Source of the DNA: Cyanophora paradoxa
Lineage: Eukaryota; Glaucocystophyceae; Cyanophorales; Cyanophoraceae
Direction: 5' to 3'
Assembly (NCBI GenBank): GCA_004431415.1
Contig: QPMI01000047.1
Span: forward strand, 124,001 to 188,000
DNA length: 64,000 bases
Below the pieces are notes generated by a model. It was not told the DNA's origin and did not search any database. It saw nothing but the letters and a program-made list of their open reading frames with translations. Both the position numbers and the translations under genes were made by a program. Shown one piece after another: positions 1-8,567 of this stretch. Position 1 is the stretch's first letter, and each line of letters starts with the position of its first letter.

Positions 1-1124
1 TTATCCTTTTTCAGCCAGTAAACAATCGAACCGAATGTGACTCGCTTCCCTTCCACCATTTTCTTGCCTTTGCAAAGGCTCATGAACTTCTCATGACAGT
101 CATCATATTCATATTTTTCGCTTTTCTCCGAGAACTTATGAAATAGCTCTACTTGTTGCTTGCGAGGGATATTGTTGTCTTCGCAAGTATTGATTATAGC
201 AATACCTACGTCGATCCATGTCTTATATTCATTAGCTCGCTCGCCACTGAGGCTCATAATGACTTCTTGCAACAGTTCAAACGAAACCTTATTATCTTTG
301 AGATCCTCCAACACCTCCTCCTTCTTCTTCACAGGTTCTTTACAGGGCTTGTCCTTAACAGACTTGGGCGCCACCGTTTGCTTAGGTTCCTCAGGCTTTG
401 TAGCTTCCTTTGGTTTATCGACCGCAAAGGCTGACATGGTGTCTACTTCCACCCACTTAGTGGGGCGATCGAAACATTGCACCAGGAAAAAACCATCGTG
501 CATGCCTTCTTTCTCGCAATCAATAAACTTAGTGAACACCACATTCTTATCGACATCGTGCTTTGATTTGCTTTGAGCGTCCAAAGCTTCGCCTTTGCAG
601 CAACGGAGGCAGATCAGGTTTTGAGTTGTTCCATAAACGCCACTATCGAATTCGACATTTTTGATGAGACCCATCGCTTTAAAAAGCTTTGGAATGTCTT
701 CGTGGCGGCAGACCAGATCGGTAAATACGAAATGCCCGGAAATCTTGAACTTAGTGACATTCTCTTTGATTAAATGAACCCGGCGATGGCGAACAGCAAC
801 CGCAATTGTAGATCCCGACAGGGTTTGCAATTTCTTGCGCATTTCCCTGATGATCTCTTCGGCTTCCTTATAGTTGTCGGCTACATCAGGTTTCAGATCA
901 ACGAACTTGTCCAGATCCAGATAAACACGAGTCACTTGATCAGGTTGTATGCATTCCGCCCATGTAGGATAGGTCATATTGTCCCGTTTCTTTGAGTTAT
1001 TGATGCGCTCAATAATTTCATCATCGGTTAACTCAACCAAATTAGACGTATTGCGAGAACCAGTCAGACATTTCAGAAAGGTGCCCTTGACATTAGAGAA
1101 TGCGAATTTCGTGATAGCGTCCAT
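1..1124 (-). CDS. Archaeo-eukaryotic primase with PriCT-like domain (PLV replication protein, partial)
   Basis: The reading frame opens with ATG at 1124 and is still open at the window edge, giving about 374 residues, so the C-terminus (where PLV proteins usually carry an SF3 helicase) is not visible. Near residues 66-74 is the catalytic motif VYLDLDKF (hhDhD), at about 128-135 the SGHFVF motif (sxH type), and at about 159-178 a third motif beginning FDSGVY followed by a Cys-rich strand. A Lys/Pro/Glu linker (about 236-272) leads to a PriCT-like helical domain at about 300-372, with a conserved W, the FSEKSEKYEYDDC stretch and TFGSIVYWLKKD. The protein would prime viral DNA replication. It is the leftmost visible gene of the leftward viral block and has the shared promoter motif upstream. 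The primase call is solid; a fused helicase is only expected from the family. Confidence 0.82.
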   Translation of the reverse strand, partial: MDAITKFAFSNVKGTFLKCLTGSRNTSNLVELTDDEIIERINNSKKRDNMTYPTWAECIQPDQVTRVYLDLDKFVDLKPDVADNYKEAEEIIREMRKKLQTLSGSTIAVAVRHRRVHLIKENVTKFKISGHFVFTDLVCRHEDIPKLFKAMGLIKNVEFDSGVYGTTQNLICLRCCKGEALDAQSKSKHDVDKNVVFTKFIDCEKEGMHDGFFLVQCFDRPTKWVEVDTMSAFAVDKPKEATKPEEPKQTVAPKSVKDKPCKEPVKKKEEVLEDLKDNKVSFELLQEVIMSLSGERANEYKTWIDVGIAIINTCEDNNIPRKQQVELFHKFSEKSEKYEYDDCHEKFMSLCKGKKMVEGKRVTFGSIVYWLKKD

Positions 1125-1132
1125 CTTCTCTG

Positions 1133-1160
1133 TTTTACTCTAAGCGGAGAAAATATTTTT
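1133..1160 (-). promoter_or_regulatory. Candidate viral promoter of the primase gene
   Basis: On the minus strand the sequence reads AAAATATTTTCTCCGCTTA followed by GAGTAAAA, with the TTTCTCCGC core about 20 nt before the ATG at 1124. An almost identical copy precedes the gene starting at 1564, and related forms precede the genes starting at 1755, 3000 and 6229. That these are promoters is inferred from recurrence and position. Confidence 0.55.
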
Positions 1161-1270
1161 CAGGTTGTTCATTTTTTGCGCATTATCCTTAAATCCCTTT
1201 ACAGTTTTTTCCCGATGATAAAATCGATTAGCATCGGGGCAATCGATAGTATGGTAAGGAGCTTCCCGAT

Positions 1271-1564
1271 TTACATCGGAAAGCCGCACGAAAAATAAGG
1301 AATGCGCTCAGCGGCAATCGAGAGTTTGCGTTTTCTAATACTTACGGGGGCGCCCCGCTTTCCCATATGGCTTCCCTCCTCGGCTTTGCGACGATAATAC
1401 GATTCCAAAGCCATCTTCTTCTTGAATTCGCGATATTCGGGATCCTCGTTATACCGATTCCGCATTTTGATGATTTCACGGATCCGATAATTAAGTCCGT
1501 CGCCTTTCTTCATGTCCTCAGTGACAAGCTTTGCCTCAATATTTACAGCAGCGATGGTGGTCAT
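1271..1564 (-). CDS. Small basic viral protein, unknown function
   Basis: A 97-residue protein that I do not recognise. It is highly charged and mostly helical, with a central stretch of Arg, Lys, Tyr and Glu (NEDPEYREFKKKMALESYYR). Short proteins of this style are common in PLVs and large DNA viruses and may bind nucleic acid, but that is inference. The start at 1564 is favoured because the shared motif lies about 21 nt upstream, the same spacing as before the primase. It sits between the primase and a second tiny basic ORF on the same strand. Confidence 0.55.
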   Translation of the reverse strand: MTTIAAVNIEAKLVTEDMKKGDGLNYRIREIIKMRNRYNEDPEYREFKKKMALESYYRRKAEEGSHMGKRGAPVSIRKRKLSIAAERIPYFSCGFPM

Positions 1565-1584
1565 CTTTTCGTTCCTTACTATAA

Positions 1585-1602
1585 GCGGAGAAAATATTTT
1601 AT
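1585..1602 (-). promoter_or_regulatory. Candidate viral promoter, second copy of the TTTCTCCGC motif
   Basis: On the minus strand AAAATATTTTCTCCGCTTA is followed by TAGTAAGG, and the core lies about 21 nt before the ATG at 1564. Apart from one base after the core it matches the element before the primase gene. Confidence 0.55.
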
Positions 1603-1614
1603 CAGTCGTATTTC

Positions 1615-1755
1615 CTATTTCTTCTTTAAATCATTTTCTGAGCTGTCATTTTTTGTGATCGAAGCGAGTTCTTCTCTACGTTTTTTAATAGCGACTTCCA
1701 ATGCGTATTGCGCGCGTTTCCTGTATAGGATCGCGTAGAGATCGGGGTCGGGCAT
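1615..1755 (-). CDS. Tiny basic viral ORF (46 aa)
   Basis: ATG at 1755 to a TAG at 1615-1617, 46 residues, strongly basic and helical (MPDPDLYAILYRKRAQYALE...KKRREE) with a Lys-rich end. No family is recognised. Support comes from its place in the leftward gene series and from an AT-rich sequence with a TTTTCGC core about 15 nt upstream that resembles the neighbouring promoter motif. It could equally be a chance ORF. Confidence 0.35.
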   Translation of the reverse strand: MPDPDLYAILYRKRAQYALEVAIKKRREELASITKNDSSENDLKKK

Positions 1756-2106
1756 TCGATACTATTTAACGCGAAAATAGTTTCAGCGATCGTATTCGCC
1801 CAAATAAAGCGGATTTATTGGCGGATACGGGGAATCAACGCGAAAATGACCTTCCACGGAATTAGGGCACGAGCGGCGTCTTATATAGGATACTTGCACG
1901 TCTTCTATTGCTGTCTGTGGGACTATATTGGAGTTCGCAGGCACAGGCGAGGGCGATTGAGATCGGGACGATCGTGATTATCACTGTGGTTGGAATATAC
2001 AGATGATCGCCTACCTCCATTATCCTCGTCCGAAATGTCAAACTCTACGGTTGTGTCGCAGCATCCGGACTTACAGTGAGATATGAAATGCAGGTGAAAC
2101 ATCTCA
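1756..2106. other. Viral intergenic stretch without a convincing gene
   Basis: AT-rich sequence. Two related segments (about 1768-1780 and 1838-1848, minus strand TTTTCGCG followed by TTA or TTG) look like degenerate copies of the promoter core. A minus-strand reading frame of 113 codons covers 1923-2264 but has low-complexity polar composition and overlaps the more protein-like plus-strand ORF, so it is not called. Confidence 0.4.
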
Positions 2107-2358
2107 ATGCATTGTGTGATGAAATTCATCGACCCTAATATTGCACAACGTATTAAATATTGGAGAAAAGAAAAGGGAATGAGGGTGTTACTTGCTCGCC
2201 TGTTCCCATACGAATTAGTCGACCTTATAATGGTGTTTGTGGAGCCGACCTGTCCCTTTTGCAAGGGAATTCATATTAAGACCCGCTCTAAATACGGGCG
2301 GATTCATTTATGTTTGAACGACTTGCACATTAGAAGCGACGACGCCCACCGAACATAG
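2107..2358 (+). CDS. Small viral protein with possible zinc-binding cysteines
   Basis: 83 residues (or 79 from the second Met). The N-terminal half is amphipathic (FIDPNIAQRIKYWRKEKG, then LARLFPYELVDLIMVFV). The C-terminal half has CPFCKG, a His-rich strand and HLCL, which could coordinate one zinc ion. It is transcribed against its neighbours and its 3' end overlaps the 3' end of the leftward gene at 2330-3000 by about 29 nt. I do not recognise a family. The composition is more protein-like than the opposing frame, which is the main argument for it. Confidence 0.42.
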   Translation: MHCVMKFIDPNIAQRIKYWRKEKGMRVLLARLFPYELVDLIMVFVEPTCPFCKGIHIKTRSKYGRIHLCLNDLHIRSDDAHRT

Positions 2359-3000
2359 ATGACAGATTGGCACCCGGCTGTGCATGCACACCCGATGGGT
2401 TAACGAAACCGCCCGGCTTTGGTGCATTTTCAGCTATGACTGTCTCTTTTCTTTCGACTGTCTGAACATCGGGAACAGTTGCCCGCTTCTTTTCCATTTC
2501 CACGCGAACAGCTTGTTTAATCAGCTTGCGCTGTTTGTATTCCTTAGTGAAATCATCAAAGGCTCGCACAGTAGTGTCGTATGTAGCTAAACGCGCTTCC
2601 AGTGCCCTAAACTTCTCCTCTAATTCCTGACCGACTTTCTCGCCCTTGGTCACATAGACAGATGCCCGCTTTTTAGGGGCTTCCATCGATGCAGGTAAAG
2701 CGGCTGTTGCTTCGGCTTTTACCACCTTATTATCGGTTAGCTTTTCGCCTGTGAGCTGTGATTCGGCGAGGATTGATCCGCCAGCTTTCTATCAGTGGAA
2801 TCGACCGGCTCCCGCTTAGCATCCGCCTTTTGAGCACGCTCTGAAACCTTTGTATTCGGGTCAATCAGATCGAAATCTATTTGGTCAGAAGCGGCAGCAC
2901 CACCAGTGCGACCGGCATCCTCCGCAGGATTGATCTTGCCAGCGACAACAGCGCTTTGATCTTCCATTTGGATAGCTTTCCGCGAGTTCTTGGGTGGCAT
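2330..3000 (-). CDS. Viral hypothetical protein, helical and polar, split by a frameshift
   Basis: Two consecutive minus-strand frames together look like one protein of roughly 220 residues. The first (start ATG 3000) is Ala/Asp/Lys-rich and disordered. Near 2785 the coding signal passes to a second frame, which carries a coiled-coil-like segment (EKVGQELEEKFRALEARLAT) and ends in a Gly/Arg tail (SSMFGGRRRF). The first frame reaches a stop soon after the shift. The gene lies directly upstream of the packaging ATPase, in the morphogenesis block, so a minor virion or scaffold role is possible but unproven. The frameshift may be real decay or a consensus error. Confidence 0.5.
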
Positions 3001-3010
3001 TTATCATTAT

Positions 3011-3022
3011 GCGAGAAATTTA
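3011..3022 (-). promoter_or_regulatory. Candidate viral promoter, TTTCTCGC form
   Basis: Minus-strand AAATTTCTCGCATAATG lies about 11 nt before the ATG at 3000. It shares the TTTCTC-GC core and flanking A/T tracts with the elements at 1133, 1585 and 6246. Confidence 0.45.
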
Positions 3023-3023
3023 T

Positions 3024-3935
3024 TCAAAATTTACCCAATTTCTTTGCAAATTTTGGGCGGCGCTTTTCTTGGTATGCCAGCAATAGATTGGGGTCTTTAA
3101 GTAGGTCGGCTTCGATTATTCTTTTGGTGGATCGCTTTAAGGTGGCGACGTTTCCACTCACAGGTTTCGTTATATCGGTGGTTTGGGGTTGGTCGCCATT
3201 TACCGCGCCCGACGTCGGTTTTACCGACTGTTTACCAGCGGTCTTTATGTCGTCCGCCGCTTTTTTAAAGAAGCGCTTGAATTTATATTCGTCAGGCACC
3301 GGATCCGCTTTGCCCACAGAGAATTCCAGGCTGTATTTCGCATTGTTTACCACGATCACCTGATAGCTGTGACTGTATTCGGTCATCACCTTCTCGAACC
3401 AGCGCTTTTCGTATGGATTAAACTCGTCCTCAGCGCTCTCCATCTCCTTTCTATTGGGCAATGAGAACAGGAATATATATTCGGCGTTTACTCTGAGTGT
3501 CGGCGAGATCTTCGTAAGTTTCTGTGACAAAATCCACACGGACACAAACAGGTGTCTTCCAGCACAAAATAGCTGATTTAGTATAGGCTCACCCTTTCCC
3601 GCCATTGATAAACTCGGATTATCCACGAAATCGTCCAGCACAATTAACAGGTTACCGACTTTCTCCTTTTTCTTGATCCTCTCCTTGCGTTTCTGTAATA
3701 TATTGTCAATCAGCTTATGGTCGAAATCCTCATACAGATACGATGTGACATTATCATATTGATGATTCCAGATCGTGGAGGCGAATATCATCACCGAATC
3801 TATCTTGTCCTCGTTGTGGTAAAGCAGGTATTTCAAAAACACTGACTTCCCAGTTGCAGTTTTGCCCACAAAAACGGCGCGATTCGGAAATTCCAGGCTT
3901 CCCGGGTCAAACTCACTCAGATCTTGTATATCCAT
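3024..3935 (-). CDS. A32-like packaging ATPase (FtsK-HerA superfamily)
   Basis: Numbering from ATG 3935 (303 residues), the Walker A motif GKTATGKS is at about residues 24-31 and Walker B LLIVLDDF at about 96-103. A downstream segment (RHLFVSVWILSQKLTKISP) fits the sensor strand of viral genome-packaging ATPases. The enzyme would pump viral DNA into preformed capsids. A longer frame starts at 3974, but its extra 13 residues are not typical and the AT-rich upstream box sits directly before 3935, so the shorter form is preferred. After the catalytic core there is a Lys-rich C-terminal tail. It belongs to the conserved PLV core set with the major capsid protein and penton-like protein; the HNH gene lies between them. 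Confidence 0.87.
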   Translation of the reverse strand: MDIQDLSEFDPGSLEFPNRAVFVGKTATGKSVFLKYLLYHNEDKIDSVMIFASTIWNHQYDNVTSYLYEDFDHKLIDNILQKRKERIKKKEKVGNLLIVLDDFVDNPSLSMAGKGEPILNQLFCAGRHLFVSVWILSQKLTKISPTLRVNAEYIFLFSLPNRKEMESAEDEFNPYEKRWFEKVMTEYSHSYQVIVVNNAKYSLEFSVGKADPVPDEYKFKRFFKKAADDIKTAGKQSVKPTSGAVNGDQPQTTDITKPVSGNVATLKRSTKRIIEADLLKDPNLLLAYQEKRRPKFAKKLGKF

Positions 3936-3984
3936 TTCCCTTATTAGAAAGATATAAAAATTACGAAACGCCACAGCCCTCTAT

Positions 3985-4706
3985 TTACTCAACATCATTG
4001 AGGATCGCTTTATCACCGAGAATTCCTTTGGCTTTTGAGTTGTAGAAAAGTGCAGCCTCCTCCTTTGTGTTGCACACTTTTCTCCACCGCTGTTTCTTAT
4101 ATGAAAAGCATCCTTCCCATTTTCCAGTCGCTGTTTCAGTTACACCACGAAATCCACTTGTATTCAGTGAGTAAAGAGGAGGTTTTGGTTTAATTTCAGG
4201 GTTTACCTCGTTCAAAACAGCAAGATCTCCAAATAGCTCTTTTGCTTTTTGGTTGTAAGCGGCAGCAGCTTCTTCTTTTGTATCAAACGTTCCCAAATTG
4301 TATGGGACACCACTTTTTGAATATTTGCCCTGAACCGACCGGTTCTTTTCTCTTGGAAAACACCTTTGAAACCAGTTTTGTTTCGTTTTCTCATACCTGT
4401 ATTAAATACGCTGTCTTGCGGTGTTAAGAATCTAAGATTACAGCGACGATTATCGAGTTTGTCTCTACTGATATGATCAACAAAGTGCCCTTGTTGATGT
4501 CCGAAAATCCATTTGTGCATGTCGATGTTTTTCTTTACACCAGCAATGTAACCCCATGCATATCCCCGTTGGTTATGGTAATACCACTTGCTTATTTTCA
4601 TGACATGATCATAATCGGCTTCATCTATAAGCGCATACTTGCCCTCGCCATGCTTTCCACACAAAGCGATTCGCCTGATCCCTTCCATTTGTTCGAGATA
4701 CGCCAT
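3985..4706 (-). pseudogene. HNH endonuclease with AP2 DNA-binding domains, frameshifted
   Basis: The N-terminal frame (start 4706) has an HNH_3-type core at about residues 63-100 (MHKWIFGH, VDHISRDKLDNRRCNLRFL) followed by the beginning of an AP2 domain (TGFKGVFQEKRTGRFRANI). Near 4310-4322 the signal moves to another frame, which finishes that AP2 domain (GTFDTKEEAAAAYNQKAKE) and adds a second one (SGFRGVTETATGKWEG). This is the architecture of freestanding homing endonucleases in phages and large DNA viruses: AP2 domains find the target and HNH cuts it. It separates the ATPase from the capsid gene. As assembled it is broken; the shift lies close to an A/T run, so a consensus error is possible. 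Confidence 0.78.
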
Positions 4707-4780
4707 TAAATCTTATAATCGTCTTGTCCTTAAATAGACAAAGGATTAAAAATGACATCAAATTTTGCCCGCGACAGTCC

Positions 4781-6229
4781 TCATGCCGTCACGCGAGACA
4801 ATCCATTGGCATTCATCACAAGAATATTGTGGCAATAAGCCGAGATCTGAACACCGACCTTTGTCCAGGTGGCGAGGGGCGTGCCATTTGGTGTGAGCAG
4901 CAGGAAACTTGAAGCTGATTGAGTTAGATCGACGTAGCCAGTCGCCTTCTCACCTTTGAGCGCCGCTTTACCATCGAGAGCAAAGCAGAAGCCAGTGTAA
5001 ATGGGGCGCTTGTTGCTATCGATCCAGTTGGTCATCTTGAATTTATCGGCGAGCTCCATAGCAGCGGATTGCAGCGGGACACCAGTGTTGGAATATAGAT
5101 AATTGTTGTTGTTTAGGACTTGCATAACGACATTATCATCGTAGGCAAGAGTGCGGACAGTAGAGTGCCCTCCGAAATTGTTGCCGAGTGCATTTTCGTC
5201 GCGAACCTTGACAACGAGTGCGTAAACAAGTCCCGAAATTTGAGATAGTGACAGGCGGAGACCGGAGCCGAGAGCTTGACCGGTATAATCCGCAAACTGA
5301 ATATCAGTGTATGGGATGGCGATGCCAGAGGTCTTAACACGAGTAATGATTTCGCCCATCGTTTCCTCATCGATGTTAACAGCATCCATAATAAGACGAG
5401 GGGTCGTCATTTCCAGATTTGCAAGAGCAGGTGTAGGTGTGAGAGCCGCACTATCGAAAATCGCAGTGGCATTAGGGTGAGCTAAGGTCTTAATATTTCC
5501 GAAAGCAGCCGCAACAGCAAGCGTCGTCTCGCCATCAGTAGAATTGGCAGCGGTAATAGCAGCAGTGTTATTCTGAGCGTAAACGCCAGGAACCGCCGCA
5601 GTTTCGAGAAGCGCAGGGGTTTGGAAGTGCACCTCGACCGCGATTTCGGATGGGAGCGCACCGATGGGCACACCAGCATCGAGGAAGCTCGGAATTCGCA
5701 TGGTAAAAATGCCACCGGCTTGGTTGCCGCCCTCTACCTTAGGTCCGAGATGCAGCCCATGCTGCCGCTTCTTTTGGTCGAATTCAGCCGGAGTGTTAGC
5801 CAGGAAAGCGTAATCTACCAGTCGCTCAGCCGGAATAATTTGCTCATACGACCCGTATTTAATGCTGACTCGCTGAACAAACGAGCCAGGAAGCCCGCGG
5901 ACGAATCCAGTGTTGAATAGATCAGCCGAGCAGTCAGCAGAGGTCTTGGCGATGGCAGTCAGCGCCTTCGCCGATGGAATGGTAACTTGGAGGCTAATAC
6001 CATTGCACCAATTGTAGCGAGGGAGGTAGAAGACCACACGAGTGGTAGCACCAGTAGAGGAGAACAGATTGCCGGGATCCGCAATTGGAAGCACCTCCAC
6101 ACGAGAAGGCTTGAATTGTTTGTCCACACCCACGATAAATCCGCGATCCAAAAGCATGCTCTTGTAGTCCTCCGGGGTTTCGAGGACGGATTTGAGCGTG
6201 AGGCGGCTAAGCGAGGTCGTGGGATCCAT
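4781..6229 (-). CDS. MCP: Major capsid protein, double jelly-roll (PLV type)
   Basis: A 482-residue protein, the usual size for PLV major capsid proteins. It is rich in beta-strand segments and lacks signal or membrane segments. Early strands contain RVVFYLPRYNWCNGISLQV and a receptor-like loop with GLPGSFVQRVSIKYGSYEQ. The C-terminal end (VGVQISAYCHNILVMNANG) resembles the terminal strand of double jelly-roll capsid proteins, where a conserved region just before the terminus closes the second barrel. Trimers of this protein would form the hexameric capsomers. A TTTCTCAGCGG promoter-like element lies 17 nt upstream of the ATG. The reading frame is intact over its whole length, unlike several neighbours. 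Family assignment rests on length, fold-like pattern, and the adjacent ATPase and penton-like genes. Confidence 0.8.
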   Translation of the reverse strand: MDPTTSLSRLTLKSVLETPEDYKSMLLDRGFIVGVDKQFKPSRVEVLPIADPGNLFSSTGATTRVVFYLPRYNWCNGISLQVTIPSAKALTAIAKTSADCSADLFNTGFVRGLPGSFVQRVSIKYGSYEQIIPAERLVDYAFLANTPAEFDQKKRQHGLHLGPKVEGGNQAGGIFTMRIPSFLDAGVPIGALPSEIAVEVHFQTPALLETAAVPGVYAQNNTAAITAANSTDGETTLAVAAAFGNIKTLAHPNATAIFDSAALTPTPALANLEMTTPRLIMDAVNIDEETMGEIITRVKTSGIAIPYTDIQFADYTGQALGSGLRLSLSQISGLVYALVVKVRDENALGNNFGGHSTVRTLAYDDNVVMQVLNNNNYLYSNTGVPLQSAAMELADKFKMTNWIDSNKRPIYTGFCFALDGKAALKGEKATGYVDLTQSASSFLLLTPNGTPLATWTKVGVQISAYCHNILVMNANGLSRVTA

Positions 6230-6245
6230 ATTTCGTTTTTATCTT

Positions 6246-6260
6246 CCGCTGAGAAATTTA
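6246..6260 (-). promoter_or_regulatory. Candidate promoter of the major capsid gene
   Basis: Minus-strand TAAATTTCTCAGCGG lies 17 nt before the ATG at 6229 and matches the TTTCTC-GC core of the elements before the genes starting at 1124, 1564 and 3000. Confidence 0.5.
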
Positions 6261-6262
6261 TT

Positions 6263-7549
6263 TTAGAAGAACGGATTATTTTTTACAGCCACCCCGCTCA
6301 ACGCATTCGTTAAATTGCCGCAATGCGGGTAGTCCTCATATAGCATTTTCGCGAATCCCTTATTAACAATGCGCTGTAAATCGTCGTCGGGCTCATCCAC
6401 TCCCATAGTGAGTTCCAAAATGAATGTGTGCTCGCAGCTTCCGAGGAAATATCTATAACCGCTCTCTGTCAGAATTTGAACGGTTAAACTATCAAAGGAA
6501 AGGCGGGTGTTAAAGTATTTCGTGAAAGCATCCGCCCCATAATTAATTAGCTCAGCATCCGCATAGGCTGTGCCTTTCGAAATCGGGATCTTAGCGAGGA
6601 ATCCATTAGTAGCCTCGGTGCATGTCGTAAAAAGCGAGCAGTCCGGCTCTGTGATCTTTAAAACTATTGCATTATCCGGTGTATAATCAGGGGCAGTGCC
6701 TCCGGCTATGCCTAAGACCAGAGCCGTCGAATTATAATTGCGGAATGCATCACCAGCTGAGTAAACGACACCACTCCCAGCAAAGGCTGTGTAGCCCGAT
6801 CCGTTGTATTGATCTATCATTATATTCTCTCTGATCGATGTAAACCCGAGAAGAGTCATCGTGCGATAGGCGAGCACCTTTCTTTCATTCGCAGTAGACG
6901 CAGTGGCATTACTCGGACCATATTTCGTGAAAGCTATGTAGACATAATCACTCGAATAAAAGCATATGGCATTTAATGTGCTCTCAAAACGACATCTCAC
7001 CACCGGGTAAAAGGTTCCCCCTGTCGATGCGTAGCTTGGATTAATTTTTGTATCGATCATATCCTTGATGTAGTTGCCAGTTCCATTTTTCGTTAAGATG
7101 TTATCGATTGCAGTTGCAAGGTCGGTTCCAGTCGAGTATGTGCCAGGAGGGATCGTAATTGCTACGTCCCTGTATCGGGTATATCTTCTGAAAGTGTTAA
7201 GGTAATCAGGCGGTATATAGTTGCCTTGGTCGCCGAAATCTATCGCTTTGTATGCTTCGTATATTGCAGTCGCTTGTGTTTCTCTTATTTGCTCAGTGGC
7301 ACCATTGAGCTGTCCACTCGAAAATCGGTAAGGAAATGATATGAAAATTGTATTAGCATCATCGGCTTTCGTCTCCCCGATTTCAGTATAGAATTGAGGG
7401 CTTGGAACCGTGGGAATCGTGTTGGAAAATTCGATCTGTCGCACAGCGATGCTCTTCACATTGTGGTATTGCTTTGGAAGGGTCACCTTATAGGAATGAG
7501 CCGAGCCCTCTGATCGATCACGGCTACTGATGCTGAGATACTCGCGCAT
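6263..7549 (-). CDS. Penton-like / minor capsid protein 1
   Basis: A 428-residue beta-rich protein. Its N-terminus has the pattern ISSRDRSEGSAHSYKVTLPK followed by NVKSIAVRQIEFSNTIP, and its C-terminal part has HTFILEL. The same two signatures occur in the next gene (7577-8549), so the two are divergently transcribed paralogues. The N-terminal signature (SRDRS, then a strand ending in NTIP) is common in capsid-vertex or minor capsid proteins of PLVs and related viruses. A vertex role is therefore inferred, not shown. It is encoded just upstream of the major capsid protein on the same strand, with a 33-nt gap. Confidence 0.62.
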   Translation of the reverse strand: MREYLSISSRDRSEGSAHSYKVTLPKQYHNVKSIAVRQIEFSNTIPTVPSPQFYTEIGETKADDANTIFISFPYRFSSGQLNGATEQIRETQATAIYEAYKAIDFGDQGNYIPPDYLNTFRRYTRYRDVAITIPPGTYSTGTDLATAIDNILTKNGTGNYIKDMIDTKINPSYASTGGTFYPVVRCRFESTLNAICFYSSDYVYIAFTKYGPSNATASTANERKVLAYRTMTLLGFTSIRENIMIDQYNGSGYTAFAGSGVVYSAGDAFRNYNSTALVLGIAGGTAPDYTPDNAIVLKITEPDCSLFTTCTEATNGFLAKIPISKGTAYADAELINYGADAFTKYFNTRLSFDSLTVQILTESGYRYFLGSCEHTFILELTMGVDEPDDDLQRIVNKGFAKMLYEDYPHCGNLTNALSGVAVKNNPFF

Positions 7550-7576
7550 TTTATTCTTTATTAATAGGAAATAAAA
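7550..7576. promoter_or_regulatory. Divergent promoter region between the two penton-like genes
   Basis: A very AT-rich spacer of 27 nt separates the leftward start at 7549 from an ATG at 7577. It contains TTTATTAATAGGAAATAAAA and is read almost symmetrically from both strands. The leftward and rightward viral blocks diverge here. The TTTCTC-GC motif is absent, so these genes may belong to a different expression class. Confidence 0.4.
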
Positions 7577-8549
7577 ATGATTCGGAAGCCAGTTAACGAT
7601 TTCTATAATGGCAAGTTTACGAGGTCAATGTTAATATCGATTCTATTGAGCGCAGTGCAGGGCACCCGGGAGAATATACAGTAAAGCTTTCTCAGCGACT
7701 TCTGAACGTAAAAGGGTGCGCATTGCGAGCGCCGAGCTCCCAAACACGATTTATGCTGTCACCGATAATTCCAGAGGCGTGACCATACAGGGAATGACGA
7801 ACAGCATCACCTTTTCCCCTTTCCCTGATATTGGGAACTACACCCCCGCGATTTGGGGATATGGTAATAAGAACTTAGGCTACTCGGGCAGCTTTGTCGA
7901 TGTAAACCCTCTCACAAGCGAAAGCGTCACAGTCTACTACAAGTGGCTCTATAATCCAGCGACTATGAAAATTACGTTTTATTCGAGCATTCCCCTCGCA
8001 CTGAGCTGTGCACATGACGACTTTGCAAGGTTCCATGGAATGATCAAAGGGGATATGTATCAAACAATTCCAGTTGGTGAGGGTTCAGAGCATCTCACGG
8101 TAGACTATTTACCCCTCACACCCAGCAATCCAAAATACTCATTTCTACAAGCCTATGAGGGCAAAACAAAATACCCCGCCGGAATATCTGTGCTTCCATT
8201 CCCTCTCGAACATGTAGTGACCTTCCCGAATGCGATTAATCTAAATCCGACCCCCTATGTTTACCTACAAATTAAAGAGTTTACGCCCTTTTACGACAGG
8301 TATATGGTGGCAGCAAAGACAGATGAGGGCGGAAATGCAAACCTCGCTAAGATCCCACTAACCAGCCCCTTGGGATCGTTTGTTTACTACCTGACATTCC
8401 GCAGAATCGATACTGTGGAGTTCTTTAATTCCCACGATCAGGCTTATGATATAGACACGCTCACAATTAAATGGCTCGACGCCTACAATAATGTAGTCAA
8501 CTTTAATGGCGTTAATCACAGCTTTATATTAGAGGTGCTATCGGGTTAA
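7577..8549 (+). CDS. Penton-like / minor capsid protein 2, frameshifted near its N-terminus
   Basis: The main open frame (from about 7716) is beta-rich and ends in NGVNHSFILEVLSG, matching the HTFILEL end of the opposing gene. The expected N-terminal signature is present but in other frames: DSIERSAGHPGEYTVKL is encoded upstream in a different frame, and passes to the main frame at a G run at 7714-7716. A plausible ATG at 7577 lies in yet another frame. At least one and probably two indels therefore separate the start from the body. The paralogy with 6263-7549 is clear from both termini. Whether the gene is decayed or the consensus has lost bases cannot be decided here. Confidence 0.6.
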
Positions 8550-8567
8550 AATAATCTTATATTACAA

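Noticed and set aside
1923-2264. Minus-strand 113-codon frame in the viral block
   Set aside because: Polar, low-information sequence overlapping a more protein-like plus-strand ORF; no promoter motif at the correct distance.
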